59,872 nucleotides of DNA from Actinomycetota bacterium. Its GTDB lineage: Bacteria > Actinomycetota > Actinomycetes > Actinomycetales > Dermatophilaceae. A model generated the notes under the pieces. It was not told where the DNA came from. It ran no database searches and saw only the letters and a program-made list of their open reading frames with translations. Below are positions 19,342 to 28,782 of this stretch, in pieces (position 1 is the stretch's first letter; each line of letters starts with the position of its first letter). The DNA lies in assembly GCA_020161815.1 (NCBI GenBank), contig JAIUOP010000016.1, positions 1 to 59,872 of the forward strand, given 5' to 3'. Both the position numbers and the translations under genes were made by a program.

Positions 19342-20360
19342 CCCGTATGCCGTCCGCTCACCTCGGTGCCCCCCTCGCCGTCCCGACGCCGGCCCAGGCG
19401 CGACAGACCGCCGCCTGGCTCGCGACCTGCCAGGAGGCCGACGGAGCCTTCGGCTGGGAACGCCGTCGCCACGTCGACGCCTGGAACCACACCGAGGCGG
19501 CGATGGCGCTGGTGGCCTTCGGTGAGGACGAGGCCGCCGACGCGGCATACGCCTGGCTGAGAGCCAGCCAACGACGCGATGGCACCTGGCCGATGAAGTC
19601 CACGCGCGGAGTGGTGCAGGACGCCAGCGCCGACTCCAACCAGGTCGCCTACATCGCGGTCGGGGCCTGGCACCACTGGCTCGTGCGACGCGAGCGGGCG
19701 TTCGTGGAGACGATGTGGCCGCACGTCCGCCGCGCGCTCGACTGGGTGGTGGCGCGGCAACTGGCCTGGGGCGGCATCGCCTGGAACCAAGCCGCCGACG
19801 GAAAGCTCTGGGACGCAGCGCTTCTCGCCGGGTCGTCGAGCATCGTGCACTCGCTGGGGTGCGGCCTGCTGCTCGCTGACCTGCTCGGTGAGGATGCGTC
19901 CGCCTGGTCCGGTGCGCGAGATCGCCTCGCCGAGGCCGTGCGGGGCCACGAGGCCCTCTTCATGGACAACTCCCGCTACTCGATGGACTGGTACTACCCC
20001 GTCCTCGGGGGTGCGCTCCGAGGTGACATGGCACGCGAGCGCCTGGAGAAGCGCTGGGACGAGTTCGTCGTGCCGGGCCTGGGGATCCGCTGCGTCGCCG
20101 ATCACGCGTGGGTGACCGGAGCCGAGACCTGCGAGCTGGCCCTGTCGCTCGATGCCATCGGCGACCGTGACGGGGCCCGTGAGCAGCTGGCCTCGATCTC
20201 TCACCTGCGCGACGCCGATGGCGCCTACTGGACCGGCTTCGCCTACGACCAAGGAGTGCGCTGGCCCCTCGAGCGCTCGACGTGGACCGCGGCTGCGGCG
20301 CTGCTCGCGGTCGACGCCGTCACCGAGCATTCACCCGGCTCGGGCATCTTCCGCCTCTGA
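19338..20360 (+). CDS. Prenyltransferase/squalene-oxidase-like alpha-alpha-toroid protein
   Basis: A 340-residue helical-repeat protein. Repeated QW-like segments (QEADGAFGW, QRRDGTWP, RDADGAYW) and evenly spaced helices indicate the six-hairpin toroid shared by prenyltransferases and terpene cyclases. The DxDD motif of class II cyclases is not visible, and the zinc ligands of protein prenyltransferases are not evident, so the chemistry is unknown. GTG 19338 overlaps the methyltransferase stop (GTGA), as elsewhere in this operon; ATG 19347 is the alternative and lies within a GTATGCCG octamer. It is the last gene of the typA-led run and converges with another methyltransferase after only 4 nt. 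Confidence 0.82.
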   Translation: MTRMPSAHLGAPLAVPTPAQARQTAAWLATCQEADGAFGWERRRHVDAWNHTEAAMALVAFGEDEAADAAYAWLRASQRRDGTWPMKSTRGVVQDASADSNQVAYIAVGAWHHWLVRRERAFVETMWPHVRRALDWVVARQLAWGGIAWNQAADGKLWDAALLAGSSSIVHSLGCGLLLADLLGEDASAWSGARDRLAEAVRGHEALFMDNSRYSMDWYYPVLGGALRGDMARERLEKRWDEFVVPGLGIRCVADHAWVTGAETCELALSLDAIGDRDGAREQLASISHLRDADGAYWTGFAYDQGVRWPLERSTWTAAAALLAVDAVTEHSPGSGIFRL

Positions 20361-20364
20361 GGGA

Positions 20365-21027
20365 TCAGCGGACGGGGTCGCCGGCGTCGCCACCGATGCG
20401 GCGCAGCACCCGCATCGAGCCGCGGTGGGTCACCAGCTCCCAGTCACCGCTGACCAGGGCTCGTTGGTAGACCCGCCACGGGGCCTGGCCGCCGTCCTCG
20501 GGGTGCTCGAAGATGTCGTGGAAGACCAGGACGGCCCCGGCGGCGACCCACCGCGCGAACCCCTCGTAGTCGTTGATGACGTGCTCGTCGGCGTGCCCGC
20601 CGTCGATGAAGAGCAAGGACAGGGGAGTCCGCCAGTGCGCGGCCACGGTCGGGGCCCGGCCGACGACGCCGATGACCTCCTCCTCGAGCCCGGCGCGGGC
20701 GATGGCCTTGCGGAAGTGCGGCAGGGTGTCGATGCGGTCGAACTCCGGGTCGACCAGGGTCGGGTCGTGCCACTCCCAGCCGGGCTGGTTCTCCTCCGAG
20801 CCGCGGTGGTGGTCGACCGTGAAGACCACCGAGCCGGCCACGCGGGCCGCCGCCCCGAGGATGATCGCGGACTTGCCGCACCAGGTGCCGACCTCGAGCC
20901 CCGGGCCATGGGGGAGGGCGCGGGCGGCGACCTCGAAGAGCAGCTCGCCCTCGTCCTCGGGCATGAATCCCGCTGTGGCGCTGGCGAACTCGAGCAGCTC
21001 ATCGGTGGTCAAGGGTCTGGCGGTCAC
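20365..21027 (-). CDS. Class I SAM-dependent methyltransferase (CmcI/Methyltransf_24-like)
   Basis: The 220-residue protein has glycine-poor motif I LEVGTWCGKSAIILGAAAR, an acidic VFTVDHHRGSEENQPGW and the metal-type loop LLFIDGGHADEHVINDYEGF, then LVFHDIFEHPEDGG. The DGGHxxxxVxxD pattern suits the cephalosporin-hydroxylase-like or Methyltransf_24 group, and the substrate is unknown. GTG 21027 overlaps the GNAT gene stop (GTGA), so the two form an operon. Convergence with the lpqW-GT4 operon may be accidental or may indicate shared function. Confidence 0.88.
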   Translation of the reverse strand: MTARPLTTDELLEFASATAGFMPEDEGELLFEVAARALPHGPGLEVGTWCGKSAIILGAAARVAGSVVFTVDHHRGSEENQPGWEWHDPTLVDPEFDRIDTLPHFRKAIARAGLEEEVIGVVGRAPTVAAHWRTPLSLLFIDGGHADEHVINDYEGFARWVAAGAVLVFHDIFEHPEDGGQAPWRVYQRALVSGDWELVTHRGSMRVLRRIGGDAGDPVR

Positions 21028-22070
21028 GACGTGGCTCCCTCGACGACGTTGACGTACTCGTGGTGTGGATCGAACCCCAGCGCGCGATAGAGCTGCTGGG
21101 CGGGCGCATTGTGGGAGAGCACCTGGAGGTGCGCGAGGGCATGTCCGCGGGTCAGGCTCTCGGAGAGGAGGGCTCGGGTCACCACCTGTCCCAGGCCCTG
21201 ACGGCGATGACCCGGGTCGACCCAGATCGAGGCGAGTCCGACCCAACCGGGAGTGAGACCGCCTCTGCCCAGCGCGACGATGCCGCCCTCGCCGTCCCGG
21301 ATGCTCGCGAAGAGCTGCGCCGGTGATCCGGTGAGCACGGCCCGGGCCGTCGCCCACCACGAGTCCTCGCCTGTGCCGCTCGCGGTCGCGCGGTCGGAGT
21401 CGCGGTAGCCACGGTGCGCGCGCAGCCACTCCTCGGTGAGCCCCTCGCCGACCTCGACCGCGAAGCTGCCGGGCAACTGCGCGGCGCCGGCCGCTGCCAC
21501 CACCGCAGCCGCATCGGCCGTCATGGTCAGGCAGCGTTCGGCCGCCCGTGCGCCCCCGTCGAGCAGCAGCGCACCGACCGGGTCGCGGGCCACGTCGAAG
21601 CCGACCGGCCCGGCGAGGGTCACGTTGAGCGGAAGGGAGCGCACGGCATACCAACCGCGGGCCGCCGCCACGGCCTCGGCGAGGGGGAGGCCGGGGTCCC
21701 CGAGGAGCGCGACCGAGTTGGCGCGCTGGGTGTAGCCACGCCCCGCGCGCAGCTGCCAGCGGCCGAGCCACTCGCGCTCCAGCGCGCCCCACGCACCGAC
21801 CATGACCTCCTGCATCCCCTCGACCGACAGGGCACGGTGGGCCGCGCCCCGACGCGCCGCCCGCGGTGGCAGCGCCTTGACCGCCTCGATCGAGTCGCGC
21901 GCCACGCGCACCTCACCCCGGCGGGTGAGCACGACGAGGGCCAGGTCGTCGCGGGCGGAGAGGTCACCCACGACATCGGTCAGGGTGTGGCCCACGGCGT
22001 CCGGCTCGGCCAGCCGGTGGCGCACGACCACGCGTCCACCGATGGGGAGTGCGTCCACGTCAGGGCCCAT
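21024..22070 (-). CDS. GNAT-family N-acetyltransferase (Rv0428c-like two-domain protein)
   Basis: The 348-residue protein has an N-terminal domain with an SH3-like beta start ([12 protein letters not shown]) and an arginine/alanine-rich helical part ([19 protein letters not shown]). A C-terminal GNAT domain follows, with acetyl-CoA loop [19 protein letters not shown] and late [16 protein letters not shown]. This matches an actinobacterial family seen next to fdxA and dapC. ATG 22070 is preferred over ATG 22079 because a TACTAT -10 box ends 7 nt upstream and there is no ribosome site. The acetyl acceptor is unknown. It lacks the two tandem GNAT domains of mycothiol synthase. Confidence 0.84.
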   Translation of the reverse strand: MGPDVDALPIGGRVVVRHRLAEPDAVGHTLTDVVGDLSARDDLALVVLTRRGEVRVARDSIEAVKALPPRAARRGAAHRALSVEGMQEVMVGAWGALEREWLGRWQLRAGRGYTQRANSVALLGDPGLPLAEAVAAARGWYAVRSLPLNVTLAGPVGFDVARDPVGALLLDGGARAAERCLTMTADAAAVVAAAGAAQLPGSFAVEVGEGLTEEWLRAHRGYRDSDRATASGTGEDSWWATARAVLTGSPAQLFASIRDGEGGIVALGRGGLTPGWVGLASIWVDPGHRRQGLGQVVTRALLSESLTRGHALAHLQVLSHNAPAQQLYRALGFDPHHEYVNVVEGATS

Positions 22071-22077
22071 GGCGCGC

Positions 22078-22084
22078 ATAGTAT
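22078..22084. promoter_or_regulatory. Symmetric -10 element serving fdxA and the divergent GNAT gene
   Basis: ATAGTAT is a near-palindrome. Read rightward it gives TAGTAT (22079-22084), read leftward TACTAT (22083-22078). Exactly 7 nt separate it from the fdxA ATG at 22092 and from the GNAT ATG at 22070. Neither gene has a ribosome site, so both mRNAs should be leaderless and share one melted region. Confidence 0.65.
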
Positions 22085-22091
22085 GTGGCCC

Positions 22092-22421
22092 ATGACGTAC
22101 GTGATCGCGCAGCCCTGTGTGGACCTCAAGGACAAGGCCTGCATCGAGGAGTGTCCGGTCGACTGCATCTACGAGGGTGAGCGCAGCCTCTACATCCACC
22201 CCGACGAGTGCGTCGACTGCGGTGCCTGCGAGCCGGTCTGCCCGGTCGAGGCGATCTACTACGAGGACGACGTGCCCGAGCAGTGGGCCGACTACTACAA
22301 GGCCAACGTCGAGTTCTTCGACGACCTCGGCAGCCCCGGCGGCGCCGCCAAGATGGGCATGATCGCCAAGGACCACCCGATCATCGCCGCCCTGCCCCCG
22401 CAGGAGCACGACGAGCACTGA
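22092..22421 (+). CDS. fdxA: 7Fe ferredoxin
   Basis: The 109-residue ferredoxin carries one [3Fe-4S] and one [4Fe-4S] cluster. Cysteine spacing is of the Azotobacter FdI/mycobacterial FdxA/FdxC type: [17 protein letters not shown], then [15 protein letters not shown], followed by [17 protein letters not shown]. It transfers low-potential electrons to unspecified reductases. ATG 22092 follows a TAGTAT -10 by 7 nt with no Shine-Dalgarno sequence. dapC starts 3 nt after its stop, giving the conserved actinobacterial fdxA-dapC pair. Confidence 0.95.
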   Translation: MTYVIAQPCVDLKDKACIEECPVDCIYEGERSLYIHPDECVDCGACEPVCPVEAIYYEDDVPEQWADYYKANVEFFDDLGSPGGAAKMGMIAKDHPIIAALPPQEHDEH

Positions 22422-22424
22422 GCC

Positions 22425-23564
22425 GTGCGCGCGCTGCCGGACTTCCCCTGGGACTCGCTCGCTCCGTTCAAGGAGCGGGCGAGTGCCGTTCCCGGCGGCA
22501 TCGTCGACCTCTCGATCGGCACCCCGGTCGACCCGACGCCGGCGATCCTCCAGGAGGCCCTGCGTGCGGCCGCCGATGCTCCCGGCTACCCCCAGACCTG
22601 GGGCACCCCGGACCTCCGGGAGGCCGTGGCCACCTGGTTCGAGGCACGTCGCGGGGTGCCCGGCCTCGATCCCGCCGGCGTCATCCCCACGATCGGCTCC
22701 AAGGAGCTCGTCGCGTGGCTGCCGACACTGCTCGACCTGGGCCCGGGTGACATCGTCGGCTTCCCGCGCGTGGCCTATCCGACCTATGACGTCGGAGCCC
22801 GCCTCGCCGGCGCGACGCCGCTCCCCGTGGACGCGCTCACCTCGCTCGGCCCGCTGACTCCCTCGACGACGCCGAAGCTGCTCTGGCTCAACACTCCTGG
22901 CAACCCCACCGGCAAGGTCCTCGGCGTCGAGCACCTGCGCAAGGTCGTGGACTGGGCCCGCCGCCACGGCGTCATCGTGGCCTCCGACGAGTGCTACGCC
23001 GAGCTCGACTGGCGCGACCGCTCCGACCCCTCGATCGCCGACTGGCGCCGCGAGCCCCCGACCACCCCCTCCCTGCTCGACCCCCGCGTCACGGGCGGCT
23101 CGCACGAGGGCCTGCTCGTCTGCTACTCGCTGTCCAAGCAGTCCAACCTCGCCGGCTACCGCGCGGCCTTCCTCGCCGGTGACACCGCGCTGGTCAAGGC
23201 GATCCTCGAGGTGCGCAAGCACGCGGGCTTCATGGTGCCCTGGCCGGTCCAGCGGGCCCTCATCGCCGGGCTCTCCGACGACGCCCACGTCGCCGAGATC
23301 AAGGCCCGGTATGCCGCCCGCCGGGCAACCCTCAAGCCCGCGGTCGAGCGGTGGGGCCTGCGCGTCGACGATTCCGAGGCCGGGCTCTACCTCTGGGCGA
23401 CGGCCGGTGAGGACTCCTGGACCACCGTGGGCCGGTTCGCCGAGCTCGGCATCCTGGCCGCCCCCGGCGCCTTCTACGGCACCGCCGGGGCTCAGCACGT
23501 CCGGATCGCGCTCACCGGCACCGACGAGCGGATCGCGACCGCCGCTGCCCGGCTGGGTGCCTGA
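22425..23564 (+). CDS. dapC: Succinyldiaminopimelate transaminase
   Basis: PLP-dependent class I/II aminotransferase that converts N-succinyl-2-amino-6-ketopimelate to succinyl-DAP for lysine and peptidoglycan. The 379-residue protein has LNTPGNPTGKVL, the Asp-Tyr region SDECYAELDW, and the Schiff-base lysine in SLSKQSNLAGYRAAFLAG. The GTG start at 22425 is 3 nt after fdxA, so the genes are coupled. dapD and dapE lie 2-5 kb away, so three succinylase-branch genes are clustered. Confidence 0.93.
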   Translation: MRALPDFPWDSLAPFKERASAVPGGIVDLSIGTPVDPTPAILQEALRAAADAPGYPQTWGTPDLREAVATWFEARRGVPGLDPAGVIPTIGSKELVAWLPTLLDLGPGDIVGFPRVAYPTYDVGARLAGATPLPVDALTSLGPLTPSTTPKLLWLNTPGNPTGKVLGVEHLRKVVDWARRHGVIVASDECYAELDWRDRSDPSIADWRREPPTTPSLLDPRVTGGSHEGLLVCYSLSKQSNLAGYRAAFLAGDTALVKAILEVRKHAGFMVPWPVQRALIAGLSDDAHVAEIKARYAARRATLKPAVERWGLRVDDSEAGLYLWATAGEDSWTTVGRFAELGILAAPGAFYGTAGAQHVRIALTGTDERIATAAARLGA

Positions 23565-23748
23565 CAGCCCGGGGGAGCCTGACCGCCGGGCGCACGCTCG
23601 GGTGCGCTCGCGGCATACGGGGTGTGCCGGGGGATGGTCGGGATTACGTGAGCCCCGGACGCGCGGGTAGGGTCGCCCGTGAGTGGCCCGCTGTCGTGCC
23701 CGACATCGCGAGGGGGCCCGGACCGACTGGACGCGAAGGACGTGACGC

Positions 23749-25041
<1,293 letters not shown>

Positions 25042-25051
25042 CCCGCCGGGC

Positions 25052-25936
25052 TCAGCCCAGCGAGAGCACGACGGTGCGGGCACCCACGGGGGTGCCCGCA
25101 CCGTGCCATGTCAGGGCGCTGCCGGACTTCGAGCGGGTCCACTGCTGGTCACCGAGGACGACCGCGGTGACACCGGTGTCGATCGCGCGGGCCACGCCCC
25201 AGGACGCCAGGGACCACGCCTGCTCGTCGGTCGCGCCATCGACGACCACCTGGTTGCCCTCGACGCGGGCCGTCACGCCGTGGTCCTCCGCGATCAGGGT
25301 GACCAGGGCCTGAGGGCTGCCCGGAGTCTTGGGGGCGTCCAACCGGCAGCCGATGCCGGCCGGGGAGTACCCCGCCAGCACCGAGGCGGTGACGCGGGCC
25401 TTGGCCTCGTGCTGGGCGTAGGCCGACCCGTCGGCGCTGCGCTGGACCTCCTGCGCGGCATGGGCGATGTCGGCGTTCTCCCAGTCGGGCACCTTCTCGA
25501 GGGCGTCGTAGAAGGCGTTGGAGGAGTACTCGGGGTTCATGATCTGCTCGACGGTGCCCCACCCCTGCGAGGGGCGCTGCTGGAACAGGCCCACCGAGTC
25601 GCGATCACCGAAGGTGATGTTGCGGACCTTGGACTCCTGCAGTGCCGTCGCGATGGCGATCGTCGCGGCGCGGGGAGCCATGCCCCGGCGCAACGCGATG
25701 GCGGTGATCACGGCGGAGTTGCTCGCCTGGTCGGGGGCCCAGGTGAAGGACTTGCCGCCGGCGCGCACCTCGCAGGTCGTCGGCGACCAGGCGTCGACGG
25801 CCCGGCGGACACCCCACCAGCCGCCCAGGGCGGTCACCGCGACGAGGGCGAGCGTGACGAGGCACCCCCAGCGGCGGGCGCGGGGGGTGCGGTCGTCGTC
25901 GGCGAGCGTGAAGGCGCCCCCGGCAGTGCGTGGCAT
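25052..25936 (-). CDS. Secreted or membrane-anchored lysozyme-like protein of unknown function
   Basis: A 294-residue protein with a basic N terminus, one membrane segment (CLVTLALVAVTALGGWWGV), then an extracytoplasmic part. The stretch ATALQESKVRNITFGDRDSVGLFQQRPSQGWGTVEQI resembles the catalytic Glu and GLFQ-type region of goose-lysozyme/transglycosylase folds. Actinobacterial homologues are often labelled heavy metal transporter, which nothing here supports. ATG 25936 lies 5 nt after dapD, with GAGGT 4 nt upstream, so it is the second gene of a dapD operon. Together this suggests a cell-wall role, as inference. Confidence 0.8.
   Translation of the reverse strand: MPRTAGGAFTLADDDRTPRARRWGCLVTLALVAVTALGGWWGVRRAVDAWSPTTCEVRAGGKSFTWAPDQASNSAVITAIALRRGMAPRAATIAIATALQESKVRNITFGDRDSVGLFQQRPSQGWGTVEQIMNPEYSSNAFYDALEKVPDWENADIAHAAQEVQRSADGSAYAQHEAKARVTASVLAGYSPAGIGCRLDAPKTPGSPQALVTLIAEDHGVTARVEGNQVVVDGATDEQAWSLASWGVARAIDTGVTAVVLGDQQWTRSKSGSALTWHGAGTPVGARTVVLSLG
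25071..25104. terminator. 15-bp perfect hairpin, probable gltA terminator inside the convergent gene
   Basis: ACGGTGCGGGCACCC (25071-25085) pairs perfectly with 25090-25104 around the 4-nt loop ACGG. It begins 30 nt past the gltA stop. The same bases encode the last codons of the convergent lysozyme-like gene (25052-25936), so a terminator for one gene appears to be built into the coding end of the other. There is no U-tract. Confidence 0.6.
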
Positions 25937-25941
25937 GGACC

Positions 25942-26868
25942 TCAGTCGTTGGCGTGGAGGGTGGAGTTGAGGACGATGCCGTGCCCGTCGCGCGGGCGGG
26001 CCAGGACGGTGCCGGTGACCGAGTCGCGCAGGAAGAGCAGGTTGGACTGGCCGGAGAGCTCGCGCGCCTTGGCGACACGGCCGTCGGGCAAGGTGACCTT
26101 GGTGCCGGCCGTGACGTAGAGGCCCGCCTCGACGACGCAGTCGTCTCCCAGGGCGATGCCCAGGCCGGACTCGGCGCCCAAGAGGCAGCGCGCGCCGATG
26201 CGGACGCGCTCGGTGCCGCCACCGGAGAGGGTGCCCATGGTCGAGGCGCCACCGCCGATGTCGGAGCCGTCGCCGACGACGACGCCCTGGCTGATCCGCC
26301 CCTCGACCATCGAGGTGCCCAGGGTGCCGGCGTTGAAGTTGACGAAGCCCTCGTGCATGACGGTCGTCCCGCTCGCCAGGTGGGCGCCGAGGCGCACCCG
26401 GTCGGCGTCGGCGATCCGCACCCCGGAGGGCACGACGTAGTCGACCATCCGAGGGAACTTGTCGACGCCGAGGACCTGGACCGGACCACGTGCGGCCAGG
26501 CGTGCCCGGGTGAGCTCGAACCCGTCGACGGCGCACGGGCCGTGGTTGGTCCACACCACGTTGGGGAGGGCGGCGAAGATGCCCTCGAGGTTGATCGTGT
26601 TGGGTGCGACCAGGCGGTGCGAGAGCAGGTGCAGGCGCAGGTAGGCGTCAGGGGTGTCGGCCGGAGCGGCGTCGAGGTCGATGCTCACCGTGGCCAGGCG
26701 GCGGCGGGTGCCGCGCAGGTCGTCGTCGCCGGCGAGGGCGGCCAGGTCGGGGGAGGGCGCGGAGTCGTCGGGGGCGCCCAGCGCCGGGGCCGGGAACCAG
26801 GCGTCGAGGACGGTGCCGTCGGTGGTCTCGGTGACCAGGCCGTGGCCCCAGGCGGTACGGGTCGTCAT
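25942..26868 (-). CDS. dapD: 2,3,4,5-tetrahydropyridine-2,6-dicarboxylate N-succinyltransferase
   Basis: Succinyl-CoA-dependent transferase of the lysine/DAP pathway, of the long actinobacterial type (308 residues). The N-terminal domain is followed by a left-handed beta-helix built from hexapeptide repeats ([58 protein letters not shown]). The catalytic glycine-rich [17 protein letters not shown] segment is intact. ATG 26868 has no ribosome site; TACCCT ends 7 nt upstream, so translation is probably leaderless. It is divergent from dapE, and the two starts are 37 bp apart. Confidence 0.94.
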   Translation of the reverse strand: MTTRTAWGHGLVTETTDGTVLDAWFPAPALGAPDDSAPSPDLAALAGDDDLRGTRRRLATVSIDLDAAPADTPDAYLRLHLLSHRLVAPNTINLEGIFAALPNVVWTNHGPCAVDGFELTRARLAARGPVQVLGVDKFPRMVDYVVPSGVRIADADRVRLGAHLASGTTVMHEGFVNFNAGTLGTSMVEGRISQGVVVGDGSDIGGGASTMGTLSGGGTERVRIGARCLLGAESGLGIALGDDCVVEAGLYVTAGTKVTLPDGRVAKARELSGQSNLLFLRDSVTGTVLARPRDGHGIVLNSTLHAND

Positions 26869-26875
26869 GGCCCCA

Positions 26876-26898
26876 AGGGTACGTGGGCTCGTTAGGCT
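26876..26898. promoter_or_regulatory. Divergent leaderless promoters of dapD and dapE
   Basis: On the minus strand TACCCT (26881-26876) ends 7 nt before the dapD ATG. On the plus strand TAGGCT (26893-26898) ends 7 nt before the dapE ATG at 26906. No Shine-Dalgarno sequence precedes either. The two transcripts diverge from the same short interval, giving shared control of two steps of one pathway. Confidence 0.6.
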
Positions 26899-26905
26899 CG
26901 CTGGT

Positions 26906-28009
26906 ATGCCGTCCGCTCCCGCGCCGCTCATCCTCACCTCCGATGTGGTCACCCTCACCGCCACCCTGTGCGACGTCCCCTCGGTCAGCCGTGACGAGGC
27001 GGCCCTGGCGGACGCCATCGAGGCCGCCCTGACCGACCTGCCCCACCTCACGCTCACCCGGATCGGCAACACCCTCGTCGCCCGCACCGAGCTCGGGCGG
27101 GCCGAGCGCGTCGTCCTGGCCGGGCACATCGACACCGTCCCCCTGACCACCGACCCGCAGAACCTCCCCACCCGGCGGCTGGGGGAGGCGGGCGCCGAGG
27201 TGCTCTGGGGCCGCGGGACCGTCGACATGAAGGGCGGGGTGGCGGTCCAGCTGCGGATCGCGCAGGAGGTGCGGGAGCCGGGCGTCGACCTGACCTTCGT
27301 CTTCTACGAGGGCGAGGAGATCGACAGCGAGTTCAACGGCCTGCTCCACGTCCAGGAGCAGCGGCCAGAGCTCATCGCGGACGCGGACTTCGCCGTCCTC
27401 CTCGAGCCGACCGACGGCCAGGTCGAGGGGGGGTGCAAGGGGACCCTGCGGGCCGAGGTCGCGACCAAGGGGATCGCGGCGCACTCGGCCCGGCCCTGGA
27501 AGGGGCACAACGCGATCCACGACGCCGGCGAGATCCTGCGCCGGCTCACGGCATACCAGGCCCGCACAGCCGTCATCGACGGCCTGGACTACCCCGAGGC
27601 CCTCAACGCCGTCGGGATCACCGGTGGCATCGCCGGCAATGTCATCCCCGACCGGTGCGTGGTCACGGTGAACTACCGCTACGCACCCGACCGCTCACCG
27701 GCGGAGGCCGAGGCGCACGTGCGCACGGTGTTCGACGGGTTCGAGGTGTCGATCACCGACAACGCCGGCGGTGCGATGCCGGGGCTCTCGCTCCCGGCGG
27801 CCCAGGCCTTCGTCGCGGCGCTCGGGGTCGGGGTCACCGGCAAGCAGGGGTGGACCGACGTGGCCCGCTTCTCCGCGATGGGGGTGCCGGCGGTCAACTT
27901 CGGCCCGGGAGACCCCAACCTGGCCCACATGGACGACGAACAGGTCCCCGTGGACCAGCTCGTCGCGGCCGAGGCCGCGATGCTGCGGTGGCTGGGAGCG
28001 GGCGCGTGA
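26906..28009 (+). CDS. dapE: Succinyl-diaminopimelate desuccinylase
   Basis: M20 metallohydrolase that removes succinate from N-succinyl-LL-DAP. The 367-residue protein shows the zinc-ligand motifs [18 protein letters not shown] and [12 protein letters not shown], and the lid dimerisation domain with [20 protein letters not shown] 26906 is inside a GTATGCCG octamer and follows TAGGCT by 7 nt without a ribosome site, which suggests a leaderless mRNA. Its stop overlaps the next start (GTGA), so a LOG-family gene and a large membrane protein are cotranscribed. Confidence 0.95.
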   Translation: MPSAPAPLILTSDVVTLTATLCDVPSVSRDEAALADAIEAALTDLPHLTLTRIGNTLVARTELGRAERVVLAGHIDTVPLTTDPQNLPTRRLGEAGAEVLWGRGTVDMKGGVAVQLRIAQEVREPGVDLTFVFYEGEEIDSEFNGLLHVQEQRPELIADADFAVLLEPTDGQVEGGCKGTLRAEVATKGIAAHSARPWKGHNAIHDAGEILRRLTAYQARTAVIDGLDYPEALNAVGITGGIAGNVIPDRCVVTVNYRYAPDRSPAEAEAHVRTVFDGFEVSITDNAGGAMPGLSLPAAQAFVAALGVGVTGKQGWTDVARFSAMGVPAVNFGPGDPNLAHMDDEQVPVDQLVAAEAAMLRWLGAGA

Positions 28010-28782
28010 ACCCTCGGGAGCACGTCAAGGGCCCCGTCGTCATGCGACGCGGGCAGGTGCCGGCGTCGACGACCGACCAGCGGCTGCTCGACTCGCGGGG
28101 CTCGACCGACTGGGTGCACACCGACCCGTGGCGGGTGATGCGCATCCAGGCCGAGTTCGTCGAGGGCTTCGGGGCGCTCGCGGAGGTCGGCCCCGCCGTC
28201 AGCGTCTTCGGCTCGGCCCGGACGGGCCCGGGGCACCCCGTCTATGCCCTCGGTGAGCAGGTCGGCGCCGCCCTGGTGCGCGCCGGGTATGCCGTCATCA
28301 CCGGCGGAGGGCCGGGGGCGATGGAGGCCGCGAACAAGGGCGCGCTCGCGGCCGGCGGCACCTCGGTCGGGCTGGGGATCGAGCTGCCCTTCGAGGCCGG
28401 TCTCAACCCGTTCGTCGACCTCGGGGTCAACTTCCGCTACTTCTTCGCGCGCAAGACGATGTTCGTGAAGTACGCCCGGGGATTCATCGTCCTGCCGGGC
28501 GGCTTCGGGACGCTCGACGAGGTCTTCGAGGCGATCACCCTCGTCCAGACGCAGAAGGTGACGCACTTCCCGATCGTGCTCGTGGGCGTCGCCTACTGGC
28601 AGGGCCTGCTCGACTGGCTGCGTGCGGCGGCGCTCGAGCACGGGACGATCAGTTCCACCGACCTCGACCTGGTCCAGCTCACCGACGACGTCGAGGAGGC
28701 CGTCCGGATCATCGTGCGCGCCGACGAGGAGATCGGTCAGCGTCGGCCCGGGCCGGACGCGGAGGTCGACGAGCGCCAGTGA
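28006..28782 (+). CDS. LOG-family (TIGR00730) Rossmann protein
   Basis: The 258-residue protein belongs to the family of cytokinin-riboside 5'-monophosphate phosphoribohydrolases (LOG) and misnamed lysine decarboxylases. Key motifs are GSARTGPGHPVY, ITGGGPGAMEAANKGA and PGGFGTLDEVFE (PGGxGTxxE), with an active-site Arg in FRYFFARKTMFVKYA. The likely reaction is release of base from a nucleotide; its physiological role in bacteria is unclear. GTG 28006 overlaps the dapE stop. Proximity to dapE and DUF3117 matches the order seen in mycobacteria. Confidence 0.9.
   Translation: MNPREHVKGPVVMRRGQVPASTTDQRLLDSRGSTDWVHTDPWRVMRIQAEFVEGFGALAEVGPAVSVFGSARTGPGHPVYALGEQVGAALVRAGYAVITGGGPGAMEAANKGALAAGGTSVGLGIELPFEAGLNPFVDLGVNFRYFFARKTMFVKYARGFIVLPGGFGTLDEVFEAITLVQTQKVTHFPIVLVGVAYWQGLLDWLRAAALEHGTISSTDLDLVQLTDDVEEAVRIIVRADEEIGQRRPGPDAEVDERQ

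Noticed and set aside
21024..22070. GNAT protein as mycothiol synthase (MshD)
   Set aside because: Only one GNAT domain is visible, with an SH3-like/helical N-terminal part; MshD has two GNAT domains.
23590..23607. Hairpin after dapC
   Set aside because: The stem is only 6 bp (GCGCAC/GTGCGC), and such stems are common by chance at this GC content.
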